Positions 14,001 to 29,000 are shown, counted from the stretch's first letter. The stretch is DNA of 64,000 nucleotides from Dastarcus helophoroides (GCA_028583605.1 CM053336.1:20507004-20571003), one strand, 5' to 3'. Made by a program: numbers and translations. The notes: generated from the sequence alone by a model not told the origin.

Positions 14001-17000
14001 TGAAATTTTTAAAATTGGGATTTCGGGATTGAAGTCCAAAATTCAAAAAAATAAAAATCAGAAATTTCAAAAATCTTATCCACATAATAAAAATTTCTGT
14101 TGTCCGCGTAATTAAAATTTGTGCTTTGCGTTGCATTTTGGAATTTTAAAAACATATTTTCTAGGCAAGGTCACTTTGTGGCCCAAATAATTATTTTGTG
14201 TGTTATACTGTCAAATACATTTGTGTGCGCGTTAAACTTTTCAAATAGATTGCAAAAACTCTTAAATATAACCTAATTTTTTGTCACAAACACAACGCAC
14301 AGAATAAATTTTTATTGATGTGGATCCAGCTTTAGAAAAAATAGTAATTGAAGCTAAACTTGAAATTATAAAAAATTTAACTTTGCTCGAAAGTTGGGAA
14401 AAAGTCGTTACAATGTCTTCAAGGTTTTGAGTTTAAATATTAAAAAATTTACAATTTTTTTCAAATTTAGATGGCATTGAAAATTTGCACTTTTTTTTTT
14501 ACAAAATTTCGATTTCTAGCTGAACATTTGGATTTTATCCTTAACTTTCAAAATTTTTCCGGATAAAAGGCGATTTTTCTATATTAAATTTGACATTTCC
14601 AAAAAAAAATCAAAATTTAAAAAAAACATCTAAACTAGAAAAAGTCCAAATTTATAAACTTTATGTACAATTTCGAAAAGGTACTTGATTTTTCTGGTTT
14701 GAGCTTGAAATTTTGAGTCAAATAAACCGATATTTTGAGATTAAAATACGAAGTTTTTGGGAAAACGTAATAAATTAAAAGTGCGAATTTTGGAATATGG
14801 TCAAATTGACAAAAAAATTAAAGTCTTGAATTTTAGAATATAGGTCCAAATTTAAAAAAAAATCAAAAAAATCGAGTTGAAATTTTCAAAAAAAGGTGAA
14901 CATTTTTAAAAACTAAGAATTTTTTTTAAAAAAAGGCAAAATTTTGAATATTGAAGTTAAATTTTTTAAGAATAGACGAAATAATGTAGAAATGTTCATG
15001 GAATTAAAATCTTCAAAAAAAAATGTCAGTTTGAAAAATAATCGAAATTTTGAAGAGAAAAATATGAAATGGAGAGATATTCTAAAAAATTCGAAATTTT
15101 TAAACAAGTGAAAATGTTGGAAAATAGATTAACGTTAAGAATGCTCAAAATTTTAAAATTTTTTTAAGATTTAAAAAGAAATTGAAATATGTTCAGTCAA
15201 ATTTGCAAAGAAAAGGCAAAACATTCAACAGTTTGATAAAATGGAGAGATTTTCAAAAAAATTCGAAATTTTTAAAGTAGCTAAAATTTTGGAAAATAGA
15301 TGAACGTTAAAAATTTCCAAAAAAAAAATAATTCGAAAAGTCTTCATTTTGAAGAACAACCAAAATTATCTCAAGAGTTTAAATTTTAAAAATGGTCGAA
15401 ATTTTGACTTTTTCTAAAAAATCAAAATCTTGGATAATTAGTTGCGATTTTGAAACAGTAGAACATTTTTTTTAAATTCCAAAATTTTAATTAAAAATTT
15501 TCAAAATAAAATGAAAATTTTGGAAAAGTTTCAAACAGTTCAGGTCAAAATTTCCAAAAAAATTGTCGACATTTTGAAGAATTTTTCGAAGAATAATCAA
15601 AAACTTCAAAAAATTTGACACAAGCAATATTTCGCGATTTAAGAAACAATTGAAATTTTAAAAAAATCGAAAATTTGAAAAATGGTCAAGATTTTAAGAA
15701 AGTTTCTAGATTTAAAAAGAAATTGAAAAATGTTTGGTCAAATTTGCACAAAATTTTTTAGTAAAGTCTTGATTTTGAATAAAAGCCAAAATTATCTAAA
15801 AAGTTTAAATTTTGAAAATGGTCGAAGTTTTGGCGTTTTCTAAAAAATCAAAATGTTGGATAATTATGTAGTTGCAATTTTGAAAAAGTAGAACATTTTT
15901 TTTAAAAAGTCCAAAACTTAAATTAGAAATTTTCAAAAAAAAATGAAAATTTTGGAAAAATATCGAAAATTTCAGGTCAAAATTTTCCAAAAAAATTGTC
16001 GACATTTTTAAGAATTTTTAAGTGATATTTTCAAAAATCGAACAGTCGAAAATTTCAAAAAATTTGACAAAAAATATTTCGCGATTTCAAAAACCATCGA
16101 AATTTAAAAAAGAATCGAAATTTTGAAGAATAATTATTGAAAACTAAAAAAGTCAATATTTTTAATGACCGAAATTTTCGAAAAAAGTTATAACTTAACG
16201 GCGAATAGTTTGAAAATATAACAAAATCTTAAAAAATTGAAGATTTTCAAATAAGCTTAAATTTTGAAAAAAATTGAACCTTGAAAAGTCAAGATTTTGA
16301 AAAAAAAAGCGTCACAATTTTAAATCAAGTCCAAATTTTGGAGAAAGTAAAATTTTTTCAAAGAAGTCAAAATTTTCAGGAAAAAACCTAAATTTTGAAA
16401 AAAGTGAATTTTTCAAAAAGGGTCGAAATTCAGAAAAAATTAAAATTTTGAGAAAAAAAAATTGGAAAAGGTGAAATTTTCAAAAATATTTCGAATGTTA
16501 AAATTTTCAAAAAAAACGAAAATGTAGAACTTTGCAAAAAAATATCGAAATTAAAATCTAAATTTTCAAAATGTTGAAATATTCAAGAAAGACGAAGTTT
16601 TCGAAAATATTTGAAAGTTTTATTTATTAAAGTGGAAACTTCAAAGAGTCGAACTTTGTGACGTTACGAAGCGTCTCTCCCCTTGTCCCACAATGTCACA
16701 CTCTATTGACCTCCTCCACCCCATTTGATGTGTGAAAGTAATTTATGGATGGTCCCTTCGAGTTTTGGAAAAATCATTCATATTTGTTGAAATTCGTTAA
16801 CCTTTCGAGGTTAAAAGTCGAAATTTCGAAAAAAAATCTTATTGAGTTGACATTTAAAAAAAACTGAAAATTAGGGTCGAAGTTTGAAAAAAGTCAAAAT
16901 TTTGAATTAACAAATTTCGGAACAACAAAACACTCGAAATTTTGATTTCTGGAAAATACTTGAAATTTGTTTTCGAAATGTCGACTTTTCAATAGAATTC

Positions 17001-20000
17001 TTGGAAAACAATAAAATAAAAACTGAGCTTGGAGTTATGAACAAAAATATCGACATTTAGAAATTTTTTTAAGAAAAATGAATCCACGGAAAAGTTGAAT
17101 TTTCGAATTTAGTCAAAATGTTAGGGAACACTGAAAAACAAAATTTCGAATTTAATCTCGTAGTACAGTTTTCTTTCGATATTAACCTTAATGTGAACTT
17201 CCAATCAAAAAACTTACGTATTTCAATTTTCATATGGAGATTCAGGCCTAGATCCTAAATTCTGGGAGAAAAAAATTCGAAATTTGGGGTTTTTGTATTA
17301 ACATTTCAATAAAAATATTTCGAGTTTATATCCAAAATTCGAATAAAAAAGGCAAAACTAATTCGGAATTTCGAAAATAAACTTCAAATTTATAGAAAGA
17401 ATTCGACATTTGTTTTAAAAAATCTCGAAATTTGGAATTAAGCTCACAAATTAATAAAAATCAGAATCCTTAAAGCCACCAAGTTAAAATTTTATGAGAA
17501 AAGTTAGAATTAAAAAAAATCTAGTTTAAATTTAAAATTTTGAAACCAAAAAAGTGATAATTTCCAAAAGTCATGGGCGAAAAGGCCAGTTTTATTTGTA
17601 AATCAAAAGGGGACTTCGGCCTTCCCCACAGATCGGATGACCTAACTTCGCCCACGTTTAAAGCATTGTATGGAATGTTGTATCTTTTTTTATCCTAAAA
17701 ATGTTTACATGGTCCCTCTGTAAATTGGGCTTTGCTTTCATGTAGATTGGGCTTTGCATGATACAGTCACTATTGCTGTGCGATAATTTCCACCGCATGG
17801 TGCTATTATCGTGGATAAGGACAAACGGTCGCCCTAAGTCACCCTTAATGCTACATCCTTGCACTTGCGTAAAACAGCACCACACAGACAAAATGTTGGT
17901 TTAAAAATTACTGATCAATTCGACATATTTTCATCGGTGAACGAACATTTCTCTGGCAGGTCACCAAGAATTCATTGAAAAAAACTGAATTTCCAAACAA
18001 CTGGAATAATAATTACAGTGACATTAACACCGATTATTCAAACAAACAACCCGTCCTCCAAGGTTACCCCCTTTTCGAATCACACCGTACATCGGCGTTA
18101 ACGCGAACTCTGTGCCTCATTTCGTTGGCAAACTTTGCGTAGAATTGTTGGCGTGCAATCATGTGCCTTTGCGAAAGCTATCTCGATGAGCCGGACAAAA
18201 AATTTTCATCGGAAGAAAAAGTCGTCAGTCTCGAATCGCGTTGTACCCGATAATTTCGTAGATTCGTTGTGATTTGATGTGTTCTCGTTTCGTTAAAGTG
18301 TAATAAACGTTATTTGCAATAAATCGACGTTATTTATAGATTATTGGTGTAGTTGATTCGCGGCCTGCATGTCATGAATATATTCAGTAATGGGCCGACG
18401 CAAAAGTAAGTCCTCTTATAATTGGATTACGCTGCAGTTTTTGTGCATATTTGTGGTTCGTTTTTTAATTAGGTGGTCGCGAGCATTGTATTCAATTAGC
18501 TTCCTTTCGGAAAGTAAAAGCGACTTCAAAAAGCGTTTAACCTCAGTTTTGTCCCGGCTTATACCAGAATTGGCCGAGGGAACTATTTTTTAGCCTGAAA
18601 TTACGTCACAGTTGAATGCAGTACCTCAGCTTAATTCATCGAAAATATTCGGAAATTTCGTATTTTTTAACTAAAATTTTGACAATCTAGAAGTTTCAAG
18701 AAAAAAGTTTGAATCTTTAAAGAAGTTGTCAATATTTCTAAATAAATACGTCTTTCTAAAAATGGTCAAAACTCGAATTAAAAAAAATAGATTTTTAGAA
18801 AGTCAAATTTTATAAAAGAAAAATGACGAAAATTAAAATAAGACGAAAGACGAAATGTTGTGACTTGTTCGAAATTTAGTAAGTCGTCTAAAAAAAAAAT
18901 TCTGAATGTTGAATTATTTAAAAAAAAATCGCAATTTCCAGAAAATCGACTTCTGAAAATAAGGGCGAGATTTCAACAAAAGACGATCAAAAAAGTCTGG
19001 ATTGTTCGAAATTTAGAAAAAGTCGCCTTAGAGAATTTTTTTTTTGCTGGTCCTTGGTTACCTTCAAAAAATGATATACAAATCTTGTTCCGTGAAACCA
19101 AAAAAGATTAAAAAACAACAAAGGTTGCTCTAACGCGTTTCGGTAGCCAAGCTATCATCAGAGAGATACTTTAGATACATTAGGGAAAGTCAAATTTTCG
19201 AGAAGAAGTTGAATCTTTAGAATAATGCAGAACTATAGAAAAAAAATAAATTTAGAGAGAAAGAAAATTTAGAATTTTGGGAACAAAAATGAATTTTGAG
19301 AAAGACTAATTTTGAAATAAAAGTAGACATGTCGGTAAAAGATCCTTTTGGCAGAACATAATTTTGGCTTGATTGAATAAATTAGAGGAAGGCAAACGTT
19401 CCACGCTGACCCACGATAGCTCATGTGGTGGTTGAATTTTGGGATAAAGTAGAAATTTGGAGAAAAAGTTAAATTTTACGAAACAAGCCGAAATTTCCAA
19501 AGAAAATATTCGGAAATTTCGTATTTTTTAATTAAATTTTGACAATCTAGAAGTTTGAAGAAAAAATTTTGAACATTAAAAAAATTGTCAACATTTCTAA
19601 ATAAATACGTCTCTTTAAAAGTGTTTTTTTTTTTCAATTTATTTAACATTTCTTCGGCCCTCTTAATTTGTAAACTGTCATGAAGTGACGTTTTCAATAA
19701 ATTTAAATATCACGTAGTCGCATTTCAAAAATTGTTTAGAAAATTGTCAACAAACCATAAAAATTTAAATATTTCCAAACTGGGCCGAAGAAATGTTAAA
19801 TAAATTGAAAAAAACATAATATTTCCGCGTCAATAAGGGTCTACCATGAAGAATCTCTAAAAGTGGTCAAATTTCGAATAAAAAAAAATACGATTTTTAG
19901 AAAGTCAAATTTTGAAAAAGAAAAACGGCGAAATTTTAATATAAGACGAATGACAAAATGTTAAAAAAATTCTGAACGTTGAATTATTAAAAAAAAATCG

Positions 20001-23000
20001 AAATTTCCAGAAAATCGACTTTTAGAAAAGGGCGAGATTAAAAAAAAAAGGCAAATAAAAAAGACGGGAGTTGTTCGAAATTTAGAAAAAGTCGCCTTAG
20101 AGAAAGACAAATTTTCGGGAAGAAGTTTAATCTTGAGAATAACGCAGAGCTATCGAAAAAAAGATGAATTTAGAGAGAAAGAAAATTTAGAACTTCAGGA
20201 ACAAAGATGAATTGGGAACAAAGAGGAATTTTGAGGAAGACTAATTTTGAAATAAAGGTATACATGTGGGGAAAACGTCATTTCGGCAGAACATAATTTT
20301 CGCCTAATGGCATAAATAAGAGGAGGGCAAACGTTCCATGATGCCCCACGATAGCCCATGTTGTGGTCGAATTTTGGGATAAAGTCGAAATTTAGGGAAA
20401 AGTTAGATCTTAAGAAACAAGCCAAAATATCCAAAGAAAATATTCGCAATTTCGTTTTTCTTTTAAATAAAATTTTGACAAGCTAGAATTTTCTAATTGC
20501 AATTAAAAAAAAATGTCGCACATTTCTAAATAAATACGTCTCTCCGAGTTTTTACCTTTTGATCGAATGATCGACGAAAAATGTGAATTTTGAAGATAAG
20601 TCGAAATTTTCGATAAATCAATTAAAGAAAAAATCTTGAGAAAACTGGTGAAATTTCTAAAAAAAAAATAATTTTGAAAAAAATGATGTTTTGATAATAA
20701 CGACGTTTTCACTTTTTTTAGATTTTGAATTTTTTCTCAATTTTTAAACTGTAATGTCGCAATTTTAACTTTTTTTTTTTAAATTTCAAGTTTTTCTCTA
20801 AAGTTCATTTTTATAATCTTTAGGGTTCTCTCGAAATTTAAACCTCTCAATATATGGAATTTTAGTTTCACATTCTTGAACTCTGAAGATTTTAAAAATA
20901 TCGAAATCTATATAAAACAAAGTCGTGTTAGTTACACCATTTATAAGTCCACAACGGCTGGACGAATTTTTATGATATTTGCTTTGTTGGACTTGTTTCG
21001 GCCGCGAATAGCAGAATAAAGACTAAGATATTTGAAAAATTCACGAAAAAATGTTTTATAAGGAATCCGTGTACAGCGCCATCTCTAATTAATAATAGAA
21101 ACATGGCAAAAACGTATCGCAACCTACACCAACAGATGGCGCTGTATCTCCTTTAATTATGGCTCGCTTTTAGCTGTTTTTCGAATAGGATTCACTCGGA
21201 AACGGACACAAGGCATATGTGCGAGCGTATTAAATATTTTAATGTAAAGTTTAATTTAGCTAATCAGCTAATACAATATTTATTAATTTTGAGGCGCTAC
21301 GAAGTTCGCCAGGGCCAGAAAGTTACGAATATAGAACAAATTTGCATTGAAACATCAAGAGAAATGTTGAAATTGCGATTTTAATTTAAATTTTAAATTT
21401 TTTCTCCACGTGTTTAATTTCGAAGTGATAATTTATTTATTTTTTGAAAGATTTGATTTTGACATAATGAATTTTTGGCAGTTTGGTAGCAATGTTAAGT
21501 TTTTCTTGAAAGTTCAATTTTTTCCGCATTTTCGTTTTTATATTTGTTTAATGTCCAAGTTGCCTTTTTTCCCAAAATGGAAACATAAATTTCAAGTTGT
21601 TCTCGCAATTTCATTTCGCGAAATTTGATATTTCTCAAAATATGAAATTTAAACTTTTTTAACTCGAAACTTGAAGAATCAACCTTTATACAAGTTACTA
21701 AAAAAATCACAAAGAACCAAAGCTGCCTTCACGCGTAAAATATTTTGATGATGAATGTGTTGCCTATATTTCAGGGGTTGTTTGGCAGAAATAATCGGAC
21801 TAAATGTTTTCCATATTATTTTTATTACTGTCATTAACAATTTATGTAATAATTTTCAGCAGAAATTGACATAAAATATAAAAGAATCAGTCTTAAAACA
21901 ATCAATAATAAATGAAAATATTTAATAATATTTAGGTTAGGATTTGAAGCACACAGAACACCAAGAACAATGTCACAGCTTTGCCACACGACCATGTCTA
22001 AATATTACTAATTCTTGTTGCCACTACGAAATTAAAAGTGCAGTGCGTACTCGTACATATTTACCTGAAATGGACGATAATTACTGATCACGGGCGACCT
22101 CTTAATTTATGGCTGATGCAATTGCATCCATGTTTAAATTCAGGTTAAAAACCGTCACATTTATTGGAAGTTTTCGCGAAAGTCATATTACGAGGACGAC
22201 AAGGCAATCGATAATTCTAATAAAGCAGCTTCTGGTAATGTTTTTCTGTTCAAATATATACTTTCTTGAACAAAGTTGGTTTGAACTTAAATCTATGATC
22301 TGTCAACTTCACCTCTTGAACATAGAAAGTCTATCGAAAATTTATGATAAAGTACATAGAATTGGAGCGATGTTGCCACATTTAAACGTTTTCAGACAAA
22401 GTGTAGTAACATTCTTTGTCGCAAAACAGAGTTTAAATAAACCATAAACAAAAATTTTCAGTTTCTTAAAATTCACGGCTTTTTGAAAACTGAAGATGAA
22501 TTTTCTAATTCAAGTGAAATTTTTAATTATTCATATCGTTTAAATTCAACAATTTATTAACTGATCGTAAATAAATCAATTATTTCATGCTTCCTTCCTA
22601 ATCAGTAAATTAGGGTAGTCTATTTCAATGAATCTGCATGACAGTAGACGGTGGACTTCTAATTTTGTAGTAGCAGTGACAAGAACTAGTAATATTTAGA
22701 CCTGGTCCTGTGGCAACGCTGTGACGATCCTTAGTTGTGGTCTATGTTCTTAAAATCCTACTTTAAATATTTTGATTTATTGTCGGTTCGGTTGTTTTAA
22801 GAGTGATACTTTTATATTTGATGTCAATTTCTACTGAAAATTATAAGCACTAGTAATAAAAATAATACGGAAAATATTTAATCCCATTATTTCTACCAAA
22901 CAACAACCCTGAAATATAGTTTTAAATGTTTAGACGTGAAGTCAACTTTGGTTCTAGTGATTTTTTTAGTAACTTTTCTAAAGGTTAATTTAATACTTCA

Positions 23001-26000
23001 TGGTCTACTCTTATACAGATTTATCTGGAATGCATTATATCTTGACAATGCCAGTCCTGTTGGCGAAATACATATCGCGTAATTGTTAATTAATGATCAG
23101 TAGTGGTAAAACCTTTAGATTTGATTATTGATAAATTACACAATGACGGTGTTTTGTTCAGTGCTCTAGTGACTTTTAATTGGTCCTAAATGTTGTATTT
23201 ATCCCTGTCGGATAGTAAACAAAGTTCTATGGCGCCGCATTAAATTACGATTATAATTAATTACCAGGACGAGTTTCGCCACATCATCGTTGTTTTTCGC
23301 GTTTTTAGATTTGCGAAAATCGCTAGTATGGCAACGCTGGGTCAACGTTTGTTCGCGTTCTCAGACGATAAATCCGCCGTCCTTGTCCCGTCACGTCGCG
23401 CCTAAAATTAGATCGTTTCGACTTCGTGTCTGCCGGCGATGGCGCACGAGCACACGAAGACGGTAACAAATATGGCCGACGGAGCGATTTTTATTAAGCG
23501 TCGACCACGTGGGTCGAACGCGACGTTGTTAGATTTTTAAGAATTAGTTTTTAAGTTAGAATAGAGTAGGAAAAAAGAAGTAATCTCGGAAAATACTCAT
23601 CTATTTAATTGTAAATTTGACGGGGTTAATCAAGTGATGTGATTCTAGTTATAATATTTTTTAATTTTATTCTGACCTTGTCGCCATACGTGTGTACAGA
23701 ATTTGTTTTTCGTAATCTCGGTTTTTGCTCAACTTTTTATATTTATTAAAGTGTGAACGTTTTATTGGTGTAAATAATTTTTATATATTGTTGATTCATA
23801 TCGAAAATTCTGGTAATTTCGCGTTGAACCACCCACATGTGCATCCAAGGAGTTAATTTCGGCCACGACCAAGAATAACCCAAAGTGACTGTGCATAATG
23901 GAAGACGATACATGGCAAACTGTATATAAGGGTAATATTTTTGTTTTTTTCAAGGGAAAATTGCTTTTGATCTATAAATTACTCCTTGCTTATATAACAG
24001 CAATATGACCAACATTATATTTAGAAAGTCACATATCGAGCGATTGCAAAATATTTGACCTTCCGTTATGTATACCCATGAATGGAAATTTATCAAATTT
24101 ACAACTCGCACTGACTTTCATTGTAAATGCGGTATCTCCACGTGTTTAATCAGTACCTCAACCAGTTTCAAAAGTGCAAACGTCGCTAGCCGAAAAATTT
24201 AGGTAAAAGATCGCTCATTTTTTATCCAAATTTGGTCGTTATTTTCGGATATTGGATTGCGTTCGTGGTAAGTAACGAAATGATTCAGTTAAAACTGCAT
24301 AATTTCGTTGAAGCGTTGTGATAAATTATTATTTTTTGGTTTTATAGGATTTCAGTTCTGATAGTTTGGTAACCTGAATTCTTAACCTTGAAACTTTGAG
24401 TCCTAAGTGTCTGACGAAAAGTTCTATTGCCACAAATTAATCTTTGTATAACTAAACAAATGGACGAAAATTGGAAGTACATTTATTTGCTAAAATGTGA
24501 CTTATTATTTATTATAAGATAGATATGTACTAGCATTGGGTGCATACTAAAGATTTAATTTACATTAGTCATAATTTTAGCTGTGGCCGCGAAATAATGT
24601 ATTCTTTGAAATGAACAATTAGTTTTAATTATATTTTTATTATTATCAACTTAATTTCGTGTCACTTTTGAACGCAAATATTTTTTCCATCGTTTAAGGG
24701 TAAGAGGGTGCCACATGTTCTGCTGCTGCTCATTTTACGAGGTTGACCTCTTAAATGAAGGCCAACTTCCTTTTTAATTGCATAATTTGAAAAACTTAAA
24801 GCAGATGGCGCTAGTTCAGCTATCAATCTGCTTATTTCTGTGACTGCTTCCCTTTTATTAAGAACATGTGTTTATGGAAACTTTCAAGTTTTTTTTTTAA
24901 ATTATTCGTCCTTGAATTATATTTTTTTTCTAATTTCGACTATTTTAAGAAAAAAATTAAAACTTGTATTATTTTCTGTAAAAAAATATTTAGAATATTC
25001 CATTTATTGCTGGAAATCTGAAACTATCATCTTTGAATTTTAGGTTTGTTTAAATTTCATACGTGAAAATTTGTTAAATGACAACTAAAGAAAATTTTGA
25101 ACAAACATTCTCAATTTTGTTAGAAATTATTCCTGAAACGAATTTCTTTTTAACTTTAGACTTTTTTCTAAAGAAAATCATCTACTTTTTTTTTTTTTCT
25201 ATTCTGGTTTGGAGGTTTGCTTTTTTTTTTTAAATAGAACTTTGGAGGTTTTTTTTGGGGGGAATTTCGACTATCGTTAACTAGAAATTTCATTGAACTA
25301 AATGTTTTATTAATTTTTTATTTTATTTATTTATTTTTTCATTAGATTCATTTAATTTTGGGTTCGATATGGTTCAGTTTCACAGTCCCAGCTCCACGTA
25401 ATGGAAGTTAGTTACTGTGGCGTTTAGTACTGTGTATAACAACGTGCTTTGCTCGCTATGTTCACTAAATCTAACTATATTTAGTGCAATACATTGCTTA
25501 GCTACATCGTACAATTTTTCTCGCGAAATTTCGATTTTACAGTAGCAATTTTTGGGTTAAAGTCTGTTTTTAAAAAAAGTTTCAAAAGAGCACGTTTTTG
25601 TCAAACCACAATTAACCCACAACATAATAATTATTCTGATCATAAAAATTGATTTCAAATTCGATTTTATGATTTTTTTTTTAATCTGAAAAATCGAATA
25701 ACTTTGAACAAACTTACTTTCTCAGGTAAATCGAAACAGAATGCATCACAAAAATCAAAAGAAAGCCAAAAGCCGAGCCTTCCGCAAACCCAGAAAACCG
25801 CCGCCCCCATCGTGCCCCAGCCGCAACCCTCGAAATCCGGCGGCAAGAGTGGCAAGAAGAGCGAGCTCAACATTAAAGGCGCCAACAAAGAGGGCACCGA
25901 CATGGACGCCTTTAACGATAACGTCACGGTCGCCGACGCCGTCAACGCCAACGTAACCAACGTCAACACAAACAGCGACATCATCAACGCGAACTCCGTA

Positions 26001-29000
26001 CCCGCTCAACCTACGGTGAAAACCGCCGATGTAAGAAAAACGAGCGAAAATAACGACAGTGTCCCGACAACGACGACCGTCAAACCTGAACCTAAGGCGC
26101 TCCCCAAGAAAATCGACGTGACTCAGGTGTTCGGCGACAGCTTAGTAGGTGCCAAACCGCAACCGCCCCCTGTTATTCTACCCTCGTCCGACCACTCTCA
26201 CGACGAGACCGACAGGGTAGACAAGCTGGTTAAAGCCAAAAATGAGGCCAACGTGAAGGCCAGCTCCGAAAATAGTGATTCCAATATTGTGATAGAAACG
26301 AAATCTAATTTACCCTATAAAGACGGTGAGTACTTTGGGTCAGCTTTCAGGTTGGTTTTAATGTAAATTTCACGGTTTAGGCCAATGGGCTCCAGATAAC
26401 GTGGATGGGAAGATGAAGTACGATAAGGACTTCCTTATGGCCCTTAGGGACGCTCCACCGAGCAAACAGAAGCCCCCCAATTTGCCCGACATTGTGTTAT
26501 CGGACGACCGAGCGGTAAGTTATAACTTCGGGTTTAATTGACATACTGCTTAGATTTTTTTATGACGCCACATTCCCTTCAGAAGTTTCGCCTCTTTATT
26601 TTCTTTGGTTAATATTGAAAGCAACGCGTTTAATTTTTATCCAGGCAGGTTTTGATTTGTGTTCGATGTGATATAATTTCACAGTCCCAGCTCCACGTAA
26701 TGGAAGTTAGTTACTGTGGCGTTTAGTACTGTGTATAACAAGGTGCTTTGCTCGCTATGTTCACTAAATCTAACTATATTTAGTGCAATACATTGCTTAG
26801 CTACATCATATAATTTTCCTCACAAAACTTAGTCTTTAAAAAAAAAGTTCAAAAGAAAACGTTTTTTATTAAACAGAAATTTCTCAAAGTTTCGACGAGA
26901 AATAGTAATAAATCTTAATTGTATTTTAGCGAATTGGTGACGGTCGATTCTCTATTGGTTCAAGAGCAGCTGATTACATAACTCCCTCTTTCCAAAGTTA
27001 CGGTGGAAAATCCTCATCACGGGGACCGGTGAGTACTTAGAATTCAACAGGCTTTATAATTAACTGACCGTCCCCCAATTTTAGCCGATTTCTAAGAGAC
27101 CGAGCGCTGGTAAGCCATCCAATAACAAAGGCAACAAATCGAATAATGGCAAAATATCGATATCACTTCGGGAGGAAATCAAGTTGCACGAGAGCGAAAA
27201 TGCTTGGAGACCGGCACGTCTGAATCCCACAGAGGTCGTCAGGTCTGAAGACGACAAAAAGACTGAAGTGAGTGGTCACCAACTAAATATATTTATGTAA
27301 AATACTTAGTGATATTGTTGATATTTATAACTCGTAAACTATAAATTAGATAAACTAAAAAATTCTTTATCTATCAATAAATTTTTAGATTTAATTATCC
27401 AAAAAGTAGTAAGATTTTATTGATTGATTGTGGGAATTTTAATTTTTCTTGATCGATTGTTAAGTATGGTCAATGAGTTATCAAAAATCTTTTTTTTTCT
27501 TTCCTGATTTATGCAATTTTTTAATTGACTTTTTTTTTTACTAGAAATTTGGAGTTTTTTTTTGGGAATTTCTACTAGTCTCTTTACAACAATTTATTAA
27601 CCAGAAATTTCCAGTTTTTTTTCTAGTTAAAATTTTTTAAAACTAGATGATTTATTTTATCCTGTTGAATTTGAAATCACAATGAATCTCAAGCATTTAG
27701 CTATTATCTATGCAGATTTTGATTTCTATTCGGGATTGTATAATTTCACAGTCCCAGCTCCACGTAATGGAAGTTAGTTACTGTGGCGTTTAATACTGTG
27801 TATAACGAAGTGCTTTGCTCGCTATGTTCACTAAATCTAACTATATTTAGTGCAATACATTGCTTAGCTACATCATATAATTTTCCTCACAAAATTTAGT
27901 CAATCTTTAAAAAAGGTTCAAAAGAAAATGTTTTTTATTAAATAAAAATTTCTTAAAGTTTCGACTAGATGTACTTATTTATAAAAATTTCACTTTGAAC
28001 TAGAAATTTAGAGAATAGTCAAAAAGCATTAAGATTTTATTGATAGATTGTGAAAATTTTCATATTTCTTGTATGAATTGCCAAGTATGGTCAATGAGTT
28101 ACGAAAAATCTTTCATTCATGCGATTTAACTGTGACCTCTTCATTTTTAATTTCCAGGATTTATACAAAAAAGTTCGAGGTGTACTCAACAAGTTGACGC
28201 CGCAAAAATTCGAAACTTTGGTCAGTCAGGTGCGCAATCTGAACATCCAGACCGAAGACAGACTGCAGGGCGTTATAGATTTAGTTTTTGAAAAGGCTGT
28301 GGACGAACCGAACTTCTCGGTGGCTTACGCGATGATGTGCAGGGAGCTGGCTCTCATGCAAGTGCCCACCGCCAAAAGTACCGAAAGCGACAAGCAATAT
28401 GTTAATTTCCGCAAACTTCTGATCACACGGTGTCAATATGAATTCGAGAAGCAATCCAGAGACGAATCTGTGAGGAATGAGAAGTTGAAGGAGATAGAAG
28501 AGTGTACGGATGCGGTGAGTGTGAATGAATTCTCACGCCGACGAATGTCACTAATAACTTGTAAATTACAGGCAAAGAAGAAGGAATTAGAATTTGACCT
28601 GGAAGAGTATGACAGGAGAATACGAATGAAATCTGTAGGGAACGTTAGATTTATAGGTAAAGTTACATTTTATTGCCAATCGATCTCGCAAATTAGGTAA
28701 CAACACAAAAATTTGAGTACTACTCATTCTGCTCGATTCAATATAATTCCACAGTGCAATTAAAGTCATTTGAAATTTTAAAAGTTTTGAAAATTTTGGA
28801 AGATTTTAACCTTTTTGGACCTTATTTTTTAAAATTTTGACTTTCAAAATTCCCATTTTGTTATTGACAATAGTTTTTTTAAAGTGTTGATTTAAAATTT
28901 CAGTCTTGTTGCAAACTTGCCCGTTTTTAAATTAATATTTTTTAAAACATTTTAATTTTTTTTGAAAATTTGAATTTTTTGAAACATTCGACCGTTGAAA

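Noticed and set aside
17658..17891. 77-codon - strand frame in eIF4G intron 5
   Set aside because: No recognisable domain, no splice context and surrounded by repeats; perhaps a transposon fragment.
18374..18405. Upstream ATG ([10 protein letters not shown]) as the start of the alternative exon
   Set aside because: Using the same donor it leaves two spare bases, out of phase with exon 6; more likely a short upstream frame.
25741..26009. Open frames overlapping exon 6 in other frames and on the - strand
   Set aside because: They are shadows of the eIF4G coding frame, which alone has phase-consistent splice sites; they arise from the high GC of the exon.
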